Shown: positions 27,550 through 36,929, numbered from the stretch's first letter. The stretch is DNA of 64,000 nt from SAR86 cluster bacterium AG-422-O05 (GCA_003213495.1 QCMW01000001.1:62001-126000), one strand, 5' to 3'. The notes: a model not told the origin generated them from the letters alone. Made by a program: numbers and translations.

Positions 27550-28147
27550 GATCTCTTTCAATGGATGAAAGGCTATCTAAAAAACCTGGTCGTTCAAAAA
27601 CTTTGTTTTGATAATCTAATAATGGTTTTAGATGTCTGTTTAAAGGCAACTTAATTCCAATTGATGGCAATCGCCAAAGAATTGGTGCAAAACAACAATC
27701 TACAAGTGTGAATTCATCACTCATAAAAAATTTGTTTTCTTTAAAAGTAGGTGCAATGGATGAGATTTCATGAAGTAATTCTTCCCTAATTTTCATTAGC
27801 TCTTTTTCTGGCTTTTCTGCTAATATTAAAGTATCAACAAGTGGACACCACTCTCGATCTATTCTTAGCATAAGCGTTCTACTACTTGCTCTTGCAACTG
27901 GATACACTGGAAGCAAAGGTGGATGTGGGAACCTTTCATCAAGGTACTCCATCATTACTGATGGATCATGTATTGCAAGCTCTCTATCTACAAGAATAGG
28001 AAGTTTATGGTATGGGCTAATAGAAAGAATATCATCAGGTGTTTCTTCAGGCTTAGCTTCATTTATTTCTGCAGCGATGTCTTTTTCTGCGAGAACTATC
28101 CTTACCCTTTGACTGTAATGGTCATCTCTATCTGAATACAAAATCAT
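27536..28147 (-). CDS. sspA: stringent starvation protein A
   Basis: SspA is a glutathione-transferase-fold protein that binds RNA polymerase and modulates promoter use under starvation; it has no transferase activity in E. coli. The 203 residues contain a thioredoxin-like N-terminal domain (MILYSDRDDHYSQRVRIVLAEK, in part; SPYHKLPILVDRELAIHDPSVMMEYLDE in the middle, also in part) and an all-helical C-terminal domain with FTLVDCCFAPILWRL. The usual Pro and His positions of the SspA surface pocket are present (PHPPLLP). It ends the petABC-sspA block; sspB, normally next, is absent and the convergent lpoA-like gene overlaps the stop. Confidence 0.95.
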   Translation of the reverse strand: MILYSDRDDHYSQRVRIVLAEKDIAAEINEAKPEETPDDILSISPYHKLPILVDRELAIHDPSVMMEYLDERFPHPPLLPVYPVARASSRTLMLRIDREWCPLVDTLILAEKPEKELMKIREELLHEISSIAPTFKENKFFMSDEFTLVDCCFAPILWRLPSIGIKLPLNRHLKPLLDYQNKVFERPGFLDSLSSIERDLKSD

Positions 28148-28161
28148 ATTTTTTTCCCCTT

Positions 28162-28989
28162 TTATTTTTTATAATCTTTTTTGAATTCTCTATACAATAA
28201 TGAAGATAATGCTGTGAAAATTAAAAAATAAAATACCACATACCAACCTATTCTTTCCCTAGTTGCTTTTATTGGCTCTCCAACATAAACAAGAAAATTT
28301 GTTAGATCATATATTAATTTGTCAAACTCCTCTTTTGATAAAGACCCAGTACCCTCTTGAACTTCAAGAAAGCCACATTTTTCAATCATGATTGGATTCC
28401 CATCATTGTCTCTTTTTTCTCCACCATTTTTAGCTATTTTTGGTATATCTTTACATACTAGTCTTTGATTTCCTTGAAGAGATAATAGAACATTTGGCAT
28501 TGCAGTTCCTGGGTAAACAAGATTGTTTACACCATACTGCTTTGATGAGTCTTCATAATATGCTCTTAGATAAGAATAAATCCAATCATCCCCTTTATAT
28601 CTAGATACTAAAGTTAGATCAGGTGGCTCTACTCCAAACCATGTTGCCGATTCCTCTGGCATAGCACCCGTCATCAAGTCTCCTGATTTAATAGATTTAT
28701 CAAAAACTAAATTTTCAAAAAAAATGTCTTCAGGAATTTCTAAATCCTGAGCAACTCTTCCCCATCTCGAATACTGTAATGAATGACAACCATAGCAATA
28801 ATTGATATATGTTGAAGCTCCTCTTTGAAGTGAGTCAATATCATTAAGAGAATATTTAAATTCATCACAATCACCATAATCTTTACAAGGCCCGCCCTCT
28901 GCAGAAACAATTTCATGAGATGTAACGATAAATAATAAAAAAAGTGATACCTTTAGAATATTTTGAAATATATTTCTATGATGCATCAT
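28162..28989 (-). CDS. petC: cytochrome c1 subunit of the bc1 complex
   Basis: Cytochrome c1 accepts electrons from the Rieske protein and passes them to soluble cytochrome c. The 275 residues have a signal peptide (ends near SAEGG), the heme c motif CYGCH preceded by YINYC, the Met ligand region YPGTAMPNVLLSL, and a C-terminal anchor helix with basic tail (LIFTALSSLLYREFKKDYKK). Conserved LYDLTNFLVYVGEP-like sequence precedes the anchor. It overlaps petB by 4 bases. Complex III sits in the inner membrane with the heme in the periplasm. Confidence 0.96.
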   Translation of the reverse strand: MMHHRNIFQNILKVSLFLLFIVTSHEIVSAEGGPCKDYGDCDEFKYSLNDIDSLQRGASTYINYCYGCHSLQYSRWGRVAQDLEIPEDIFFENLVFDKSIKSGDLMTGAMPEESATWFGVEPPDLTLVSRYKGDDWIYSYLRAYYEDSSKQYGVNNLVYPGTAMPNVLLSLQGNQRLVCKDIPKIAKNGGEKRDNDGNPIMIEKCGFLEVQEGTGSLSKEEFDKLIYDLTNFLVYVGEPIKATRERIGWYVVFYFLIFTALSSLLYREFKKDYKK

Positions 28990-30203
28990 AATCTTGTTGG
29001 CACTTCCTTTGTCTTCTCATACTTTGTATATATTGGCATTAGAAGAAAATAAGCAAAATATATTATGGTACAAATAATACTCATAATTTTTCTTATTTCT
29101 GTTACTCCAACAGTTCCTAAATATCCTAATGTAAGAAAACTAACTCCAAATAATGTAATAGCAATCTTGCTATATATTCCCTTGTATCTGATAGATGCTA
29201 CCTTACTTCTGTCAAGCCAAGGCACTATAAAAAATATTGCAACAGCAGCAGCCATTACAATAAGTCCACCTAGGGGGTCAGGAATTGCTCTAAGCATAGT
29301 GTAGAAAGGTGCATAATACCAAACAGGCGCAATATGATCTGGAGTCACTAATGGATTAGCTTCCTGAAAATTAGCCATTTCAATGAAATATCCACCACCT
29401 TCTGGGAAGAAGAACATAATTATTGCAAAGACTGTCATGAAAACACCAATTGCAACTAATCCATTTAAAACTTTATATGGATAGAAAGGTACGCTGTCCA
29501 AAGGAACTCCATCTTCGTCAAGATGTTCCTCAATATCGACTCCTTCAGGATTACCTGCCCCAACTTCATGTAAGGCAACTAAATGAAGAAATACGAGTGC
29601 AATTAAAATTAAAGGCAATGCAACAACATGAAGAGCAAAAAATCTTGAAACAGTTATTCCCGATATATAATAGTCGCCTCTAACCCACAACTCTAGTGAT
29701 TCTCCAACATATGGAATTGCTCCAAATAATGAAATAATAACTTGCGCCCCCCAGTATGACATTTGTCCATATGGCAACACATAACCCAAAAAACCCTCAG
29801 CCATCATTGCAAGATAAATTGTGCAACCAAAAATCCAAACTAACTCTTTAGGTTTTTGATATGAACCATACAAAAGGCCTCTGAACATATGAAGATAGAC
29901 AACTGCAAAAAATAATGAGGCGCCCGTAGTATGCATATACCTGATAACCCAACCATAATCAACATCTCTCATGATATATTCAATTGATGAAAATGCTTGC
30001 TCTTCTGTATTTGAATAAGGCATTATCAACCATATACCAGTAACTATTTGAATAATCAGAGTCACTGCTGCAAGAGCTCCAAATAAGTACCAAAAATTTA
30101 CTTTAGATGGAACAGGATGCTTTGAAAGATGTCTTTCAAATGTGTTTACAATTGGCAATCTGTTATTAAGCCAAGAAAATAATTTACCAGCCATTTCGCT
30201 CAT
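28986..30203 (-). CDS. petB: cytochrome b subunit of the bc1 complex
   Basis: Cytochrome b carries hemes bL and bH and both quinone sites of complex III. The 405-residue protein is a full-length fused cytochrome b (not split as in b6f) with about eight helices. Heme ligands are the His pairs in RYMHTTGASLFF...LHMFRGL and RFFALHVVALP...FLHLVALHEVG. The Qo-site signature appears as PVWYYAPFY, a variant of PEWY. It begins 1 base after the petA stop. The upstream genes are rplM and rpsI, the standard gammaproteobacterial setting. Confidence 0.98.
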   Translation of the reverse strand: MSEMAGKLFSWLNNRLPIVNTFERHLSKHPVPSKVNFWYLFGALAAVTLIIQIVTGIWLIMPYSNTEEQAFSSIEYIMRDVDYGWVIRYMHTTGASLFFAVVYLHMFRGLLYGSYQKPKELVWIFGCTIYLAMMAEGFLGYVLPYGQMSYWGAQVIISLFGAIPYVGESLELWVRGDYYISGITVSRFFALHVVALPLILIALVFLHLVALHEVGAGNPEGVDIEEHLDEDGVPLDSVPFYPYKVLNGLVAIGVFMTVFAIIMFFFPEGGGYFIEMANFQEANPLVTPDHIAPVWYYAPFYTMLRAIPDPLGGLIVMAAAVAIFFIVPWLDRSKVASIRYKGIYSKIAITLFGVSFLTLGYLGTVGVTEIRKIMSIICTIIYFAYFLLMPIYTKYEKTKEVPTRL

Positions 30204-30806
30204 TTATAACTCCTTATCCTCTCCAATTGTTAGTATGCTTCCCTCGAACATATGAGGAGGCACGACTAAGTTTGTTGGTGCTGGAACACCTTTAAAAACT
30301 CTTCCTACAATGTCAAACATGGAACCATGACAAGGACAAAAAAAACCACCAGACCATGATGCATCCCATGGCTTCGGCTCCACTTCAGGAAAATATTTTG
30401 GTGCGCATCCAAGATGAGTGCAAACACCTGAAAAAACTGAATATTCCGGACTTTTTGATCTAGATGGATTCATGCCTTTATATGGCTCAACAATATCATC
30501 AGAATTTGGATCAGCAAGTTTTGGTAACGCAAGATCTAAACTAGCAATACTCTCTTTTGTATGTCTCACAATAAAGACAGGTTGCTTTCTCCAAGAAACT
30601 TGGATTTGTTGACCAAATTGCATTTTTGAAACATCTAATTTTACTGGTGCTCCGGCAGCTTTTGCTTTTGCGCTTGGATTCCATGCAGCAATAAATGGAG
30701 TTGCTGCAAAAGGAACTCCTGACAAACCAATTGCGCTAGTGAGACCAATCAAAACCTTTCTTCTTGTCTTATCTTTTTCTTGCATTTTAGGATGTGTGCT
30801 ACTCAA
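30204..30806 (-). CDS. petA: Rieske iron-sulfur protein of the bc1 complex
   Basis: The Rieske subunit moves electrons from quinol to cytochrome c1 through a 2Fe-2S cluster. Cluster-binding boxes CTHLGC and CPCHGS are both present. The N-terminus has a Tat-type signal-anchor (RRKVLIGLTSAIGLSGVP), as in other bacterial Rieske proteins. Length is 200 residues. It is the first gene of petABC and lies 73 bases downstream of rpsI. Confidence 0.97.
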   Translation of the reverse strand: MSSTHPKMQEKDKTRRKVLIGLTSAIGLSGVPFAATPFIAAWNPSAKAKAAGAPVKLDVSKMQFGQQIQVSWRKQPVFIVRHTKESIASLDLALPKLADPNSDDIVEPYKGMNPSRSKSPEYSVFSGVCTHLGCAPKYFPEVEPKPWDASWSGGFFCPCHGSMFDIVGRVFKGVPAPTNLVVPPHMFEGSILTIGEDKEL

Positions 30807-30879
30807 TTTCCGCAGAAAATTATAACATAATTAAGCTTTATAAAATTCACTTATAATTAGAAATAAGTTTAAGTTAATT

Positions 30880-31272
30880 TTATCTCTTTGAGAATTGCTT
30901 GCTCTTTCGTGCCTTAACAAGGCCAGGTTTTTTTCGCTCTACTCTTCTTGAGTCTCTTGTTAACAATCCAGCTCTTTTTAGTTGAGGTCTTAATTCTTCA
31001 TCATACTGTGTCAATGCTCTTGAAATACCATGTCGAATAGCTCCAGCTTGACCAAAGCTACCTCCACCTTTAACTTTTATATCTAGATCAAGTTTATCCA
31101 CAAGCTCTACTAGCTCGAGCGGTTGAAGTACTAACATCTGAGCAACTTTACGACCAAAGTATTCATCTAATTTTCTATCATTTACAGAAATATTACCTTT
31201 ACCTTTTTTTAAATAAACTCTAGCAGAAGATGTTTTTCTTCTTCCGGTAGCATAATGAATATCCGAACTCAT
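30880..31272 (-). CDS. rpsI: 30S ribosomal protein S9
   Basis: S9 has a globular domain and a basic tail that reaches the decoding site. Sequence from ATG 31272 begins [19 protein letters not shown] and ends [11 protein letters not shown], the universal C-terminus. [15 protein letters not shown] is the family signature. An in-frame ATG at 31287 would add five residues but has no ribosome site; ATG 31272 overlaps the rplM stop as TAATG, which favours it by coupling. About 130 residues, as in E. coli. Confidence 0.97.
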   Translation of the reverse strand: MSSDIHYATGRRKTSSARVYLKKGKGNISVNDRKLDEYFGRKVAQMLVLQPLELVELVDKLDLDIKVKGGGSFGQAGAIRHGISRALTQYDEELRPQLKRAGLLTRDSRRVERKKPGLVKARKSKQFSKR

Positions 31273-31703
31273 TAGATAGGATTCCATTCAGAAGGTTGTT
31301 GTGATTCGTGATTATGATTTGGGCCACTAAAGACTTTTAATTTCCTAATCATTGATTTACCAAGCTTATTTTTTGGCAACATCCCTTTTACAGCCTCTTC
31401 GATAATTCTCTCAGGATTCGAATGAACAAGCTCTTTAAAAGTTTTTGTTTTTAATCCTCCAGGATATAGCGAATGTTTATAGTATTTTTTATCAGTGTAT
31501 TTCTGACCAGTAACCTTAATTTTTTCAGCATTAATAACTATGACGTAATCGCCGCCATCAGTATGAGGAGTAAATGTTGGCTTATCTTTACCACGAATTC
31601 TGTCTGCGATTTTAGTTGCCATTCTACCTAAAATCTTATCAGTTGCATCGACTACAAACCAATTTCTATCTACTTCTTCTTTTTTTAATGAGTAAGTTTT
31701 CAT
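31272..31703 (-). CDS. rplM: 50S ribosomal protein L13
   Basis: L13 is an early assembly protein of the large subunit. The 143 residues show [21 protein letters not shown], the signature [18 protein letters not shown] (in part), [12 protein letters not shown]-like [12 protein letters not shown] and a C-terminal tail with HNHESQQP. Length matches E. coli (142). It heads the rplM-rpsI-petABC-sspA run; a plausible promoter lies just upstream. Confidence 0.97.
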   Translation of the reverse strand: MKTYSLKKEEVDRNWFVVDATDKILGRMATKIADRIRGKDKPTFTPHTDGGDYVIVINAEKIKVTGQKYTDKKYYKHSLYPGGLKTKTFKELVHSNPERIIEEAVKGMLPKNKLGKSMIRKLKVFSGPNHNHESQQPSEWNPI

Positions 31704-31724
31704 AATCTTTTAATTTGAGATGGA

Positions 31725-31753
31725 ATGTTAATGTTTAGTTGCAAATATATCAA
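31725..31753 (-). promoter_or_regulatory. candidate promoter of the rplM operon
   Basis: On the minus strand, TTGATA (31753-31748) and TAACAT (31730-31725) are 17 bases apart. Transcription would start near 31718, about 15 bases before the rplM ATG at 31703. The match is good at -35 and moderate at -10. Confidence 0.4.
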
Positions 31754-31782
31754 TATTTATTAAGCAATTATTTAAAAAACTA

Positions 31783-32832
31783 TTACGTATTTAAATATTC
31801 GAAAGTTTGCATTTCTATCAATCTGCTCTGACATCTTTTCCATAAAATTTCTAATCTATCGCCAGAATATAAATCTTTTTCTTTAACTTTATTAAAGAAA
31901 AACTTCACTTTAGCTTTTTCAACATATACGATATCGATAAATGAAATAAATCTTCTAACTAAATCTATTTTTTCATCGTTACAAGAGTCAAAGTTGCTAA
32001 TAAATACCCAATCAAAGTTTTCAGATATAAACTTATAGTCAGTTGATCCAAGTGGCTGTCGAAAAAATGAATCAAATTCTATCCAAAGAAGATTTTTTAG
32101 GGCAAGTTTGCATTTGAACTTACGATTATTAATTTCAATATTTTCATTCTTAATAAAATCCAAACCAAAATTATCACTAATAACGTTTAATATTTCTTCC
32201 TCTGAGTATCCACTTCCTATGTCTTTTTTGTTAAGATCTATGAGATTTTTTGTTCTGTAGTCAATATCACCTTCGAGTTTAAAAATTTTTATTTTATCTG
32301 CAAAAATATTCATTGATTTAATGAATTTTTGTCTCTGAAGTCCGTTTTGATATAAATCATTTGGATGGGCATTGGATGTCAATATTACTTTCATTCCCCT
32401 ATCAACAATTTTATTTAACAAATCTCCAACAATCATTGCATCTGCTACATCCTCAACTTGAAACTCATCAATAAATAACAATTCATAAGTATTTAAAAGA
32501 GATTTGGTTACTAGTTTAAGTGGGTTCTTAGACCCACTATTATTATTAAGCTCGGCATGCACAAAATTCATAAAATCAATATAATGAAAATCTTTTATTA
32601 TCAAGTGATCATTTAAGCTTAAATACTCTTTTGTGATTAGTGTTTTGCCTCTTCCAACATCACCCCAAATATAGATTCCATTAAGAGCATCATCCTTTAA
32701 TCTATTAATTTTGAAAATATTTCTTTTTTTTAAATTTATTCTGTTTAGATTTGAAATAAGCTTAATTTGGTTTAAATTAGGCTCTAATCCTTGGTTTTTA
32801 AGTTTATCAATGATATTTTGAGTGTCTGACAT
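31783..32832 (-). CDS. zapE: cell division ATPase ZapE (AFG1 family)
   Basis: ZapE is an AAA-like ATPase that associates with the Z-ring in E. coli and is related to mitochondrial AFG1. The 349-residue protein has Walker A in YIWGDVGRGKTLITKEY, Walker B LLFIDEFQVEDVADAMI, the family VILTSNAHPNDLYQNGLQR region, and a C-terminal RRFISFIDIVYVEKAKV. ZapE next to rplM-rpsI is standard synteny. Its start codon lies back to back with that of the divergent degS-type gene, one base apart. The protein is somewhat shorter than E. coli ZapE (375). Confidence 0.95.
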   Translation of the reverse strand: MSDTQNIIDKLKNQGLEPNLNQIKLISNLNRINLKKRNIFKINRLKDDALNGIYIWGDVGRGKTLITKEYLSLNDHLIIKDFHYIDFMNFVHAELNNNSGSKNPLKLVTKSLLNTYELLFIDEFQVEDVADAMIVGDLLNKIVDRGMKVILTSNAHPNDLYQNGLQRQKFIKSMNIFADKIKIFKLEGDIDYRTKNLIDLNKKDIGSGYSEEEILNVISDNFGLDFIKNENIEINNRKFKCKLALKNLLWIEFDSFFRQPLGSTDYKFISENFDWVFISNFDSCNDEKIDLVRRFISFIDIVYVEKAKVKFFFNKVKEKDLYSGDRLEILWKRCQSRLIEMQTFEYLNT

Positions 32833-32833
32833 T

Positions 32834-33808
32834 ATGAAATTATTCCAATCATTTAATTTAAATTACTTGCTAATTATATTTCTAACCTTTTCTGCAACAT
32901 GGTACTTTATATCTAATGACAATAACAAACTAGTAGCTGCATCTGAGAAATCTATATCTTCAGTTGTAACAATATCTTCAACTAATAATCAAACATATTC
33001 ACCAAATAAAAATGGAATGGGTTCAGGAGTTATTTTTTCTGAAGATGGGTATATTGTAACCAACTTACATATACTTTCTGGAAATAACATTGATGTAAAA
33101 CTCAATAATGGTAAGAACTATTCAGCCAGCATTATTGGTATTGACAAAAATGCTGATATTGCGGTTTTAAAAATTTCTACTGATGATCTCTTAGTTCCAA
33201 TTAATTTTGCTGACTCAGATAATTTAAAGGTAGGAGATAAAGTGCTTGCCATTGGAAATCCATATGGAATTGGTACTTCAGTATCGAGCGGCATTATAAG
33301 CGCAACTGGTAGAGATTATGGAAACCCATATCTACAATTGATACAAACAGATGCTGCAATCAATCCAGGCAATTCGGGTGGCGCATTAATAAATGAAAAT
33401 GGCAATCTAATCGGTATAAATTCAAAAATTTTTTCTAAAACTGGTGCATATCAAGGAATTGGTTTTGCAATACCTTCAAATCTTGTTGTTCAAATTTCTA
33501 CTCAACTTATTAGATATGGAGAGGTTAGAAGCCTATGGATTGGCAACTTTCGAGTAGCTAAAGTTATGTACAGGCAGGACAATAAAATTATAGAAGGTCT
33601 TAAAATTGTTGAAATGGAAAATGTTGGACCTCTTTATGAAAATGGAATTAGAACGAACGATATTATTATTAAGATCAATGATGAAACTAGCAACTGGAAT
33701 AACTTAATTAGCTCTTTAAGATTTGCAACTCTTGGTGAAGAGTTAGAATTAAATATTTTAACTACTAGTAATAAAATTCTAAATTTAAAATTTGAAACTA
33801 AAAATTAA
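32834..33808 (+). CDS. degS: membrane-anchored DegS-type serine endoprotease
   Basis: This is a trypsin-like HtrA-family protease with one PDZ domain. After a single N-terminal hydrophobic anchor (about residues 8-24) come the catalytic His in VTNLHILSG, Asp in NADIAVLK, and Ser in INPGNSGGALIN. A single C-terminal PDZ (MENVGPLYENGIRTNDIIIKI, in part) and the lack of a cleaved signal fit DegS, which cuts RseA to start the sigma-E envelope stress response, better than DegP or DegQ. I take ATG 32834 as start; an in-frame GTG at 32822 lies inside zapE. rseA and rpoE are not in this window. It converges on murA with one base between stops. Confidence 0.88.
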   Translation: MKLFQSFNLNYLLIIFLTFSATWYFISNDNNKLVAASEKSISSVVTISSTNNQTYSPNKNGMGSGVIFSEDGYIVTNLHILSGNNIDVKLNNGKNYSASIIGIDKNADIAVLKISTDDLLVPINFADSDNLKVGDKVLAIGNPYGIGTSVSSGIISATGRDYGNPYLQLIQTDAAINPGNSGGALINENGNLIGINSKIFSKTGAYQGIGFAIPSNLVVQISTQLIRYGEVRSLWIGNFRVAKVMYRQDNKIIEGLKIVEMENVGPLYENGIRTNDIIIKINDETSNWNNLISSLRFATLGEELELNILTTSNKILNLKFETKN

Positions 33809-33809
33809 A

Positions 33810-35069
33810 CTAAGATGGAAGTCTAACAATATTTGCACCTAAATAATTCAATTTCTCCTCAATACGCTCATAACCTCTATCAATATGATAAATTCTATCA
33901 ACCACTGTCTCCCCTTTTGCACACAAACCTGCAAGTATCAAACTTGCAGAAGCTCTTAAGTCAGTAGCCATTACTTCTGCTCCATATATTGACTCAACTC
34001 CCTTAATAATTGCGTGATTGCCCTTCACTTCGATATCACATCCCATCCTGTTAAGCTCTAAAATATGCATAAATCTATTTTCAAAAACAGTTTCATAAAT
34101 ATTCGAAACTCCTCTAGATATAGCATTTATAACTGAAAATTGTGCTTGCATATCTGTTGGAAATTCAGGAAATGGAGCGGTAGTTATATCCACCGGATCT
34201 GGACGATCTTTATCCATAGAAATAGAAATAGAATTGTCGTCAAAACTGATTTTAGGTCCACTTCTTTCTATCATATTAATAACTTTCATTAGTCTATTTG
34301 GATTAATGCTATCAATTGTAATACTTCCATTGGTAACTGCTGCTGCTACAAGATATGTTCCGGCTTCAATTCTATCAGCAGGTATTGTGAAGCTAGTCCC
34401 AAAAAGTTCATTCACACCTTTAATAGTAATCTCATCTGTTCCAGCTCCTTTAATATCGGCGCCCATGGAATTCAACATGTCAGCAAGATCAATTATTTCA
34501 GGTTCTTTTGCTACATTTGTAAGAACAGTCACCCCTTGAGCAAGAGTGGCAGCCATCATAATATTTTCAGTTCCAGTAACAGTAACTCCATCAAATCTTA
34601 TATTAGATCCAACTAACTTATTAGCAGATGCCTCAATGTATCCATTTTTTAATTTTATTTTAGCGCCCAGTTGCTTTAAGGCATCTAAGTGATAATTGAC
34701 TGGCCTTGAACCAATAGCGCAGCCGCCAGGTAAAGCAATTCGGGCCTTGCCATACTTTGCAACTAGAGGACCAAGAACCAGTATAGATGCTCTCATGGTT
34801 TTAACCAATTCATATCTTGCTTGAATGTCTTTAAGATCAAATGATGAAATAGTGAAGTCCATATTTTCATCTAATAAAATTTCTGCTCCCATCGATCCAA
34901 GTAACTCAAACATTGTTGTGATATCTTGTAGATAAGGTAAATTTTTTAAAACTACGCTCTCATTGCTAAGGATTGTTGAAGCTATCATTGGTAAAGCAGC
35001 ATTTTTTGCACCTGAGCAAGAGATTTTTCCTGATAAAGAGTTCCCCCCTTTTATTAATAATTTTTCCAT
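33810..35069 (-). CDS. murA: UDP-N-acetylglucosamine 1-carboxyvinyltransferase MurA
   Basis: MurA transfers enolpyruvate from PEP to UDP-GlcNAc, the first committed step of peptidoglycan synthesis. The 419 residues equal E. coli MurA. Conserved residues are K22-N23 in SGAKNAALP and the catalytic Cys117 in LPGGCAIGSRPVNYH, so fosfomycin's target Cys is retained. Also seen: FPTDMQAQ and ADLRASASLILAGLCA. It follows ibaG by 2 bases, the usual ibaG-murA pairing. Confidence 0.98.
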   Translation of the reverse strand: MEKLLIKGGNSLSGKISCSGAKNAALPMIASTILSNESVVLKNLPYLQDITTMFELLGSMGAEILLDENMDFTISSFDLKDIQARYELVKTMRASILVLGPLVAKYGKARIALPGGCAIGSRPVNYHLDALKQLGAKIKLKNGYIEASANKLVGSNIRFDGVTVTGTENIMMAATLAQGVTVLTNVAKEPEIIDLADMLNSMGADIKGAGTDEITIKGVNELFGTSFTIPADRIEAGTYLVAAAVTNGSITIDSINPNRLMKVINMIERSGPKISFDDNSISISMDKDRPDPVDITTAPFPEFPTDMQAQFSVINAISRGVSNIYETVFENRFMHILELNRMGCDIEVKGNHAIIKGVESIYGAEVMATDLRASASLILAGLCAKGETVVDRIYHIDRGYERIEEKLNYLGANIVRLPS

Positions 35070-35071
35070 CG

Positions 35072-35287
35072 TTAGATAACTATGGTTTCAAGGCTTAAAG
35101 CATGTAGCTCACCTGATTTAAACTCATCGTCTAACAGGTTCATAATAGTTCTATGTTGATTAATTAAGGTCATTGTGGAAAATATTTCCGACGATACTTG
35201 TAATTTTAGATTACACGAGTCGCCTTTAAACTCGCAAACCGCATCAGGTATATTTTTTTTGATAATATTTTCAATTTTTTCTTTCAT
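35072..35287 (-). CDS. ibaG: BolA family protein IbaG
   Basis: BolA-like proteins bind 2Fe-2S clusters with monothiol glutaredoxins; IbaG is the acid-stress paralogue found next to murA. From ATG 35287 the product has 71 residues. It shows the family segments CNLKLQVSSEIFSTMTLINQHRTI (in part) and the C-terminal ELHALSLETI, where the His is the conserved cluster ligand of the BolA C-terminus. The in-frame upstream Met codons lie inside mlaC and give non-homologous sequence, so I reject them. It starts 1 base after the mlaC stop. Confidence 0.9.
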   Translation of the reverse strand: MKEKIENIIKKNIPDAVCEFKGDSCNLKLQVSSEIFSTMTLINQHRTIMNLLDDEFKSGELHALSLETIVI

Positions 35288-35288
35288 T

Positions 35289-35915
35289 TTATTTAATACC
35301 TGCGTCTCCAGCATCTGAAACCCAATTTTCAAGAGTGGCCTCAATATTTTCATCATGAGATTTTGCTAATGCTTGAAATTGATTCCTGAATGTAAGACCT
35401 AAATTAACACCATTGATAATTATATTGACTATTTTCCAGCCTTCTGAACTTTTTCTTAATTTATAGGATATCGGATACTTACTAGTTCCTGTATCTAATA
35501 TTTGCTTAACCTCGATATTTAACACTTCATCTTCAGGTAATTTATCTGGAAAATTAGTGGATATTTTTGAATCGCCCCATTGAGCTAATGTCTCAGCATA
35601 TGTATCAAGTAATGAATCTTTAAAAATATTCACAAAATTAGATCTTTGCTCTGGAGTTGCAATTAAATAATATTTTTTTCCCATCACGCTTGCAGAGACT
35701 CTCCTAAAGTCAATCATTGGCTCAAAGATTATTTTTATTTTATTCTCGTATTCCTCTCTATTAGTCTCAAACAAATCTGCATCTGCGGTAAGCACTTCAA
35801 CCATTTTTTGTGCATTAGTATCAATAAAAATGTAAGGATTTTCCTCAGATTGAATTGAAACAGTTAAAAGAAGGATAAAAAAAAGAACTAAAATATTTTT
35901 ATGTGTGCCTAACAT
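35289..35915 (-). CDS. mlaC: periplasmic phospholipid carrier MlaC
   Basis: MlaC shuttles phospholipids between the outer-membrane MlaA and the inner-membrane MlaFEDB complex. The 208 residues have a signal peptide (about 1-23), then DFRRVSASVMGKKYYLIATPEQRSNF (in part), FKDSLLDTYAETL, and KIVNIIINGVNLGLTFRNQF, all typical of the Tol/MlaC family. It is the only Mla gene here: mlaFED, which normally precede it, and mlaB, which normally follows, are absent, and the divergent neighbour is kdsD. Confidence 0.94.
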   Translation of the reverse strand: MLGTHKNILVLFFILLLTVSIQSEENPYIFIDTNAQKMVEVLTADADLFETNREEYENKIKIIFEPMIDFRRVSASVMGKKYYLIATPEQRSNFVNIFKDSLLDTYAETLAQWGDSKISTNFPDKLPEDEVLNIEVKQILDTGTSKYPISYKLRKSSEGWKIVNIIINGVNLGLTFRNQFQALAKSHDENIEATLENWVSDAGDAGIK

Positions 35916-35960
35916 TGGTCTATTATAGCATTTGAGTTAGCTAAAAATTTGCAAATTATT

Positions 35961-36926
35961 ATGAAAAAATTTAACTACATTTCATCTGCAAAAAGAACTT
36001 TAAAAATAGAGTCTGATTCTATAAGAGCTATTGCTAATCAACTTGACAGTTCTTTCACAAAACTTTGTGATGCTGTAATGAATACTAAAGGTAAATTCGT
36101 AATAATGGGCGTTGGTAAATCTGGTCACATTGCACAGAAAGTATCAGCAACATTATCTAGTACAGGAACAACATCAATATTCATTCATCCTACAGAAGCA
36201 GCTCATGGAGATATTGGAATGATAGACAAAAAAGACATTATCCTTCTAATATCTAATTCAGGAGAAACAGATGAAATTATTAATATAATTCCATCATTAA
36301 AAAGACATGCAAAAAAAATAGCATCTCTTACCGGTAGTAACAAATCAACAATTGCAAAATCTGCTGACATTAAAATTGAACTTAAATCAAAGAAAGAGGC
36401 TTGTCCTCTTGATTTAGCTCCAACCTCTTCAACAACAAATGCTCTTGCTTTTGGTGATGCTCTTGCAATAGCATTACTTGAAGCTAAAGGGTTTACAAAA
36501 AATGATTTTGCATCCTCTCATCCAGCTGGAAAATTAGGAAAAAAACTAATCACAAAGGTTTCTGATTTAATGCATAAAGGTGGTTCGGTTCCAAAAGTTA
36601 AGCCTGATACAGTATTAGATGATGCTCTTCTTGAGATTACAAAGAAAAATCTCGGTATAACTCTTGTTATAAATAAGAAAAAAATAGTTGGTATTTTCAC
36701 CGATGGTGATTTAAGAAGATGCATTAATAATAAAGTCGATATTCAAAGGACAAAAATTAAAGAGGTAATGACAAAAAACTTCAAAACAATTAGCTTTAAT
36801 TCATTAGCTGTTGATGCTGCAGAAATGATGGAACAAAATAAAATTTTTACTTTGGTCGTTATGAACAAAAAAGAATATGTAGGTATTATATCGATGCATG
36901 ATCTTATAGAAGCAAGGATTTTGTAA
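35961..36926 (+). CDS. kdsD: arabinose-5-phosphate isomerase KdsD
   Basis: KdsD makes arabinose 5-phosphate from ribulose 5-phosphate for KdsA. The 321 residues contain an N-terminal SIS domain (GVGKSGHIAQKVSATLSSTG, HGDIGMI, LLISNSGETDEI) and two C-terminal CBS domains (LMHKGGSVPKVKPDT; VMTKNFKTI). I use ATG 35961; the frame also has a TTG at 35949. Only 45 bases separate it from the divergent mlaC. In E. coli kdsC and lptC follow; here lptA follows after 3 bases. Confidence 0.95.
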   Translation: MKKFNYISSAKRTLKIESDSIRAIANQLDSSFTKLCDAVMNTKGKFVIMGVGKSGHIAQKVSATLSSTGTTSIFIHPTEAAHGDIGMIDKKDIILLISNSGETDEIINIIPSLKRHAKKIASLTGSNKSTIAKSADIKIELKSKKEACPLDLAPTSSTTNALAFGDALAIALLEAKGFTKNDFASSHPAGKLGKKLITKVSDLMHKGGSVPKVKPDTVLDDALLEITKKNLGITLVINKKKIVGIFTDGDLRRCINNKVDIQRTKIKEVMTKNFKTISFNSLAVDAAEMMEQNKIFTLVVMNKKEYVGIISMHDLIEARIL

Positions 36927-36929
36927 TTC

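Noticed and set aside
35288-35356. 23-residue N-terminal extension of ibaG
   Set aside because: It lies inside the mlaC coding region and lacks similarity to BolA proteins. ATG 35287 gives the family length.
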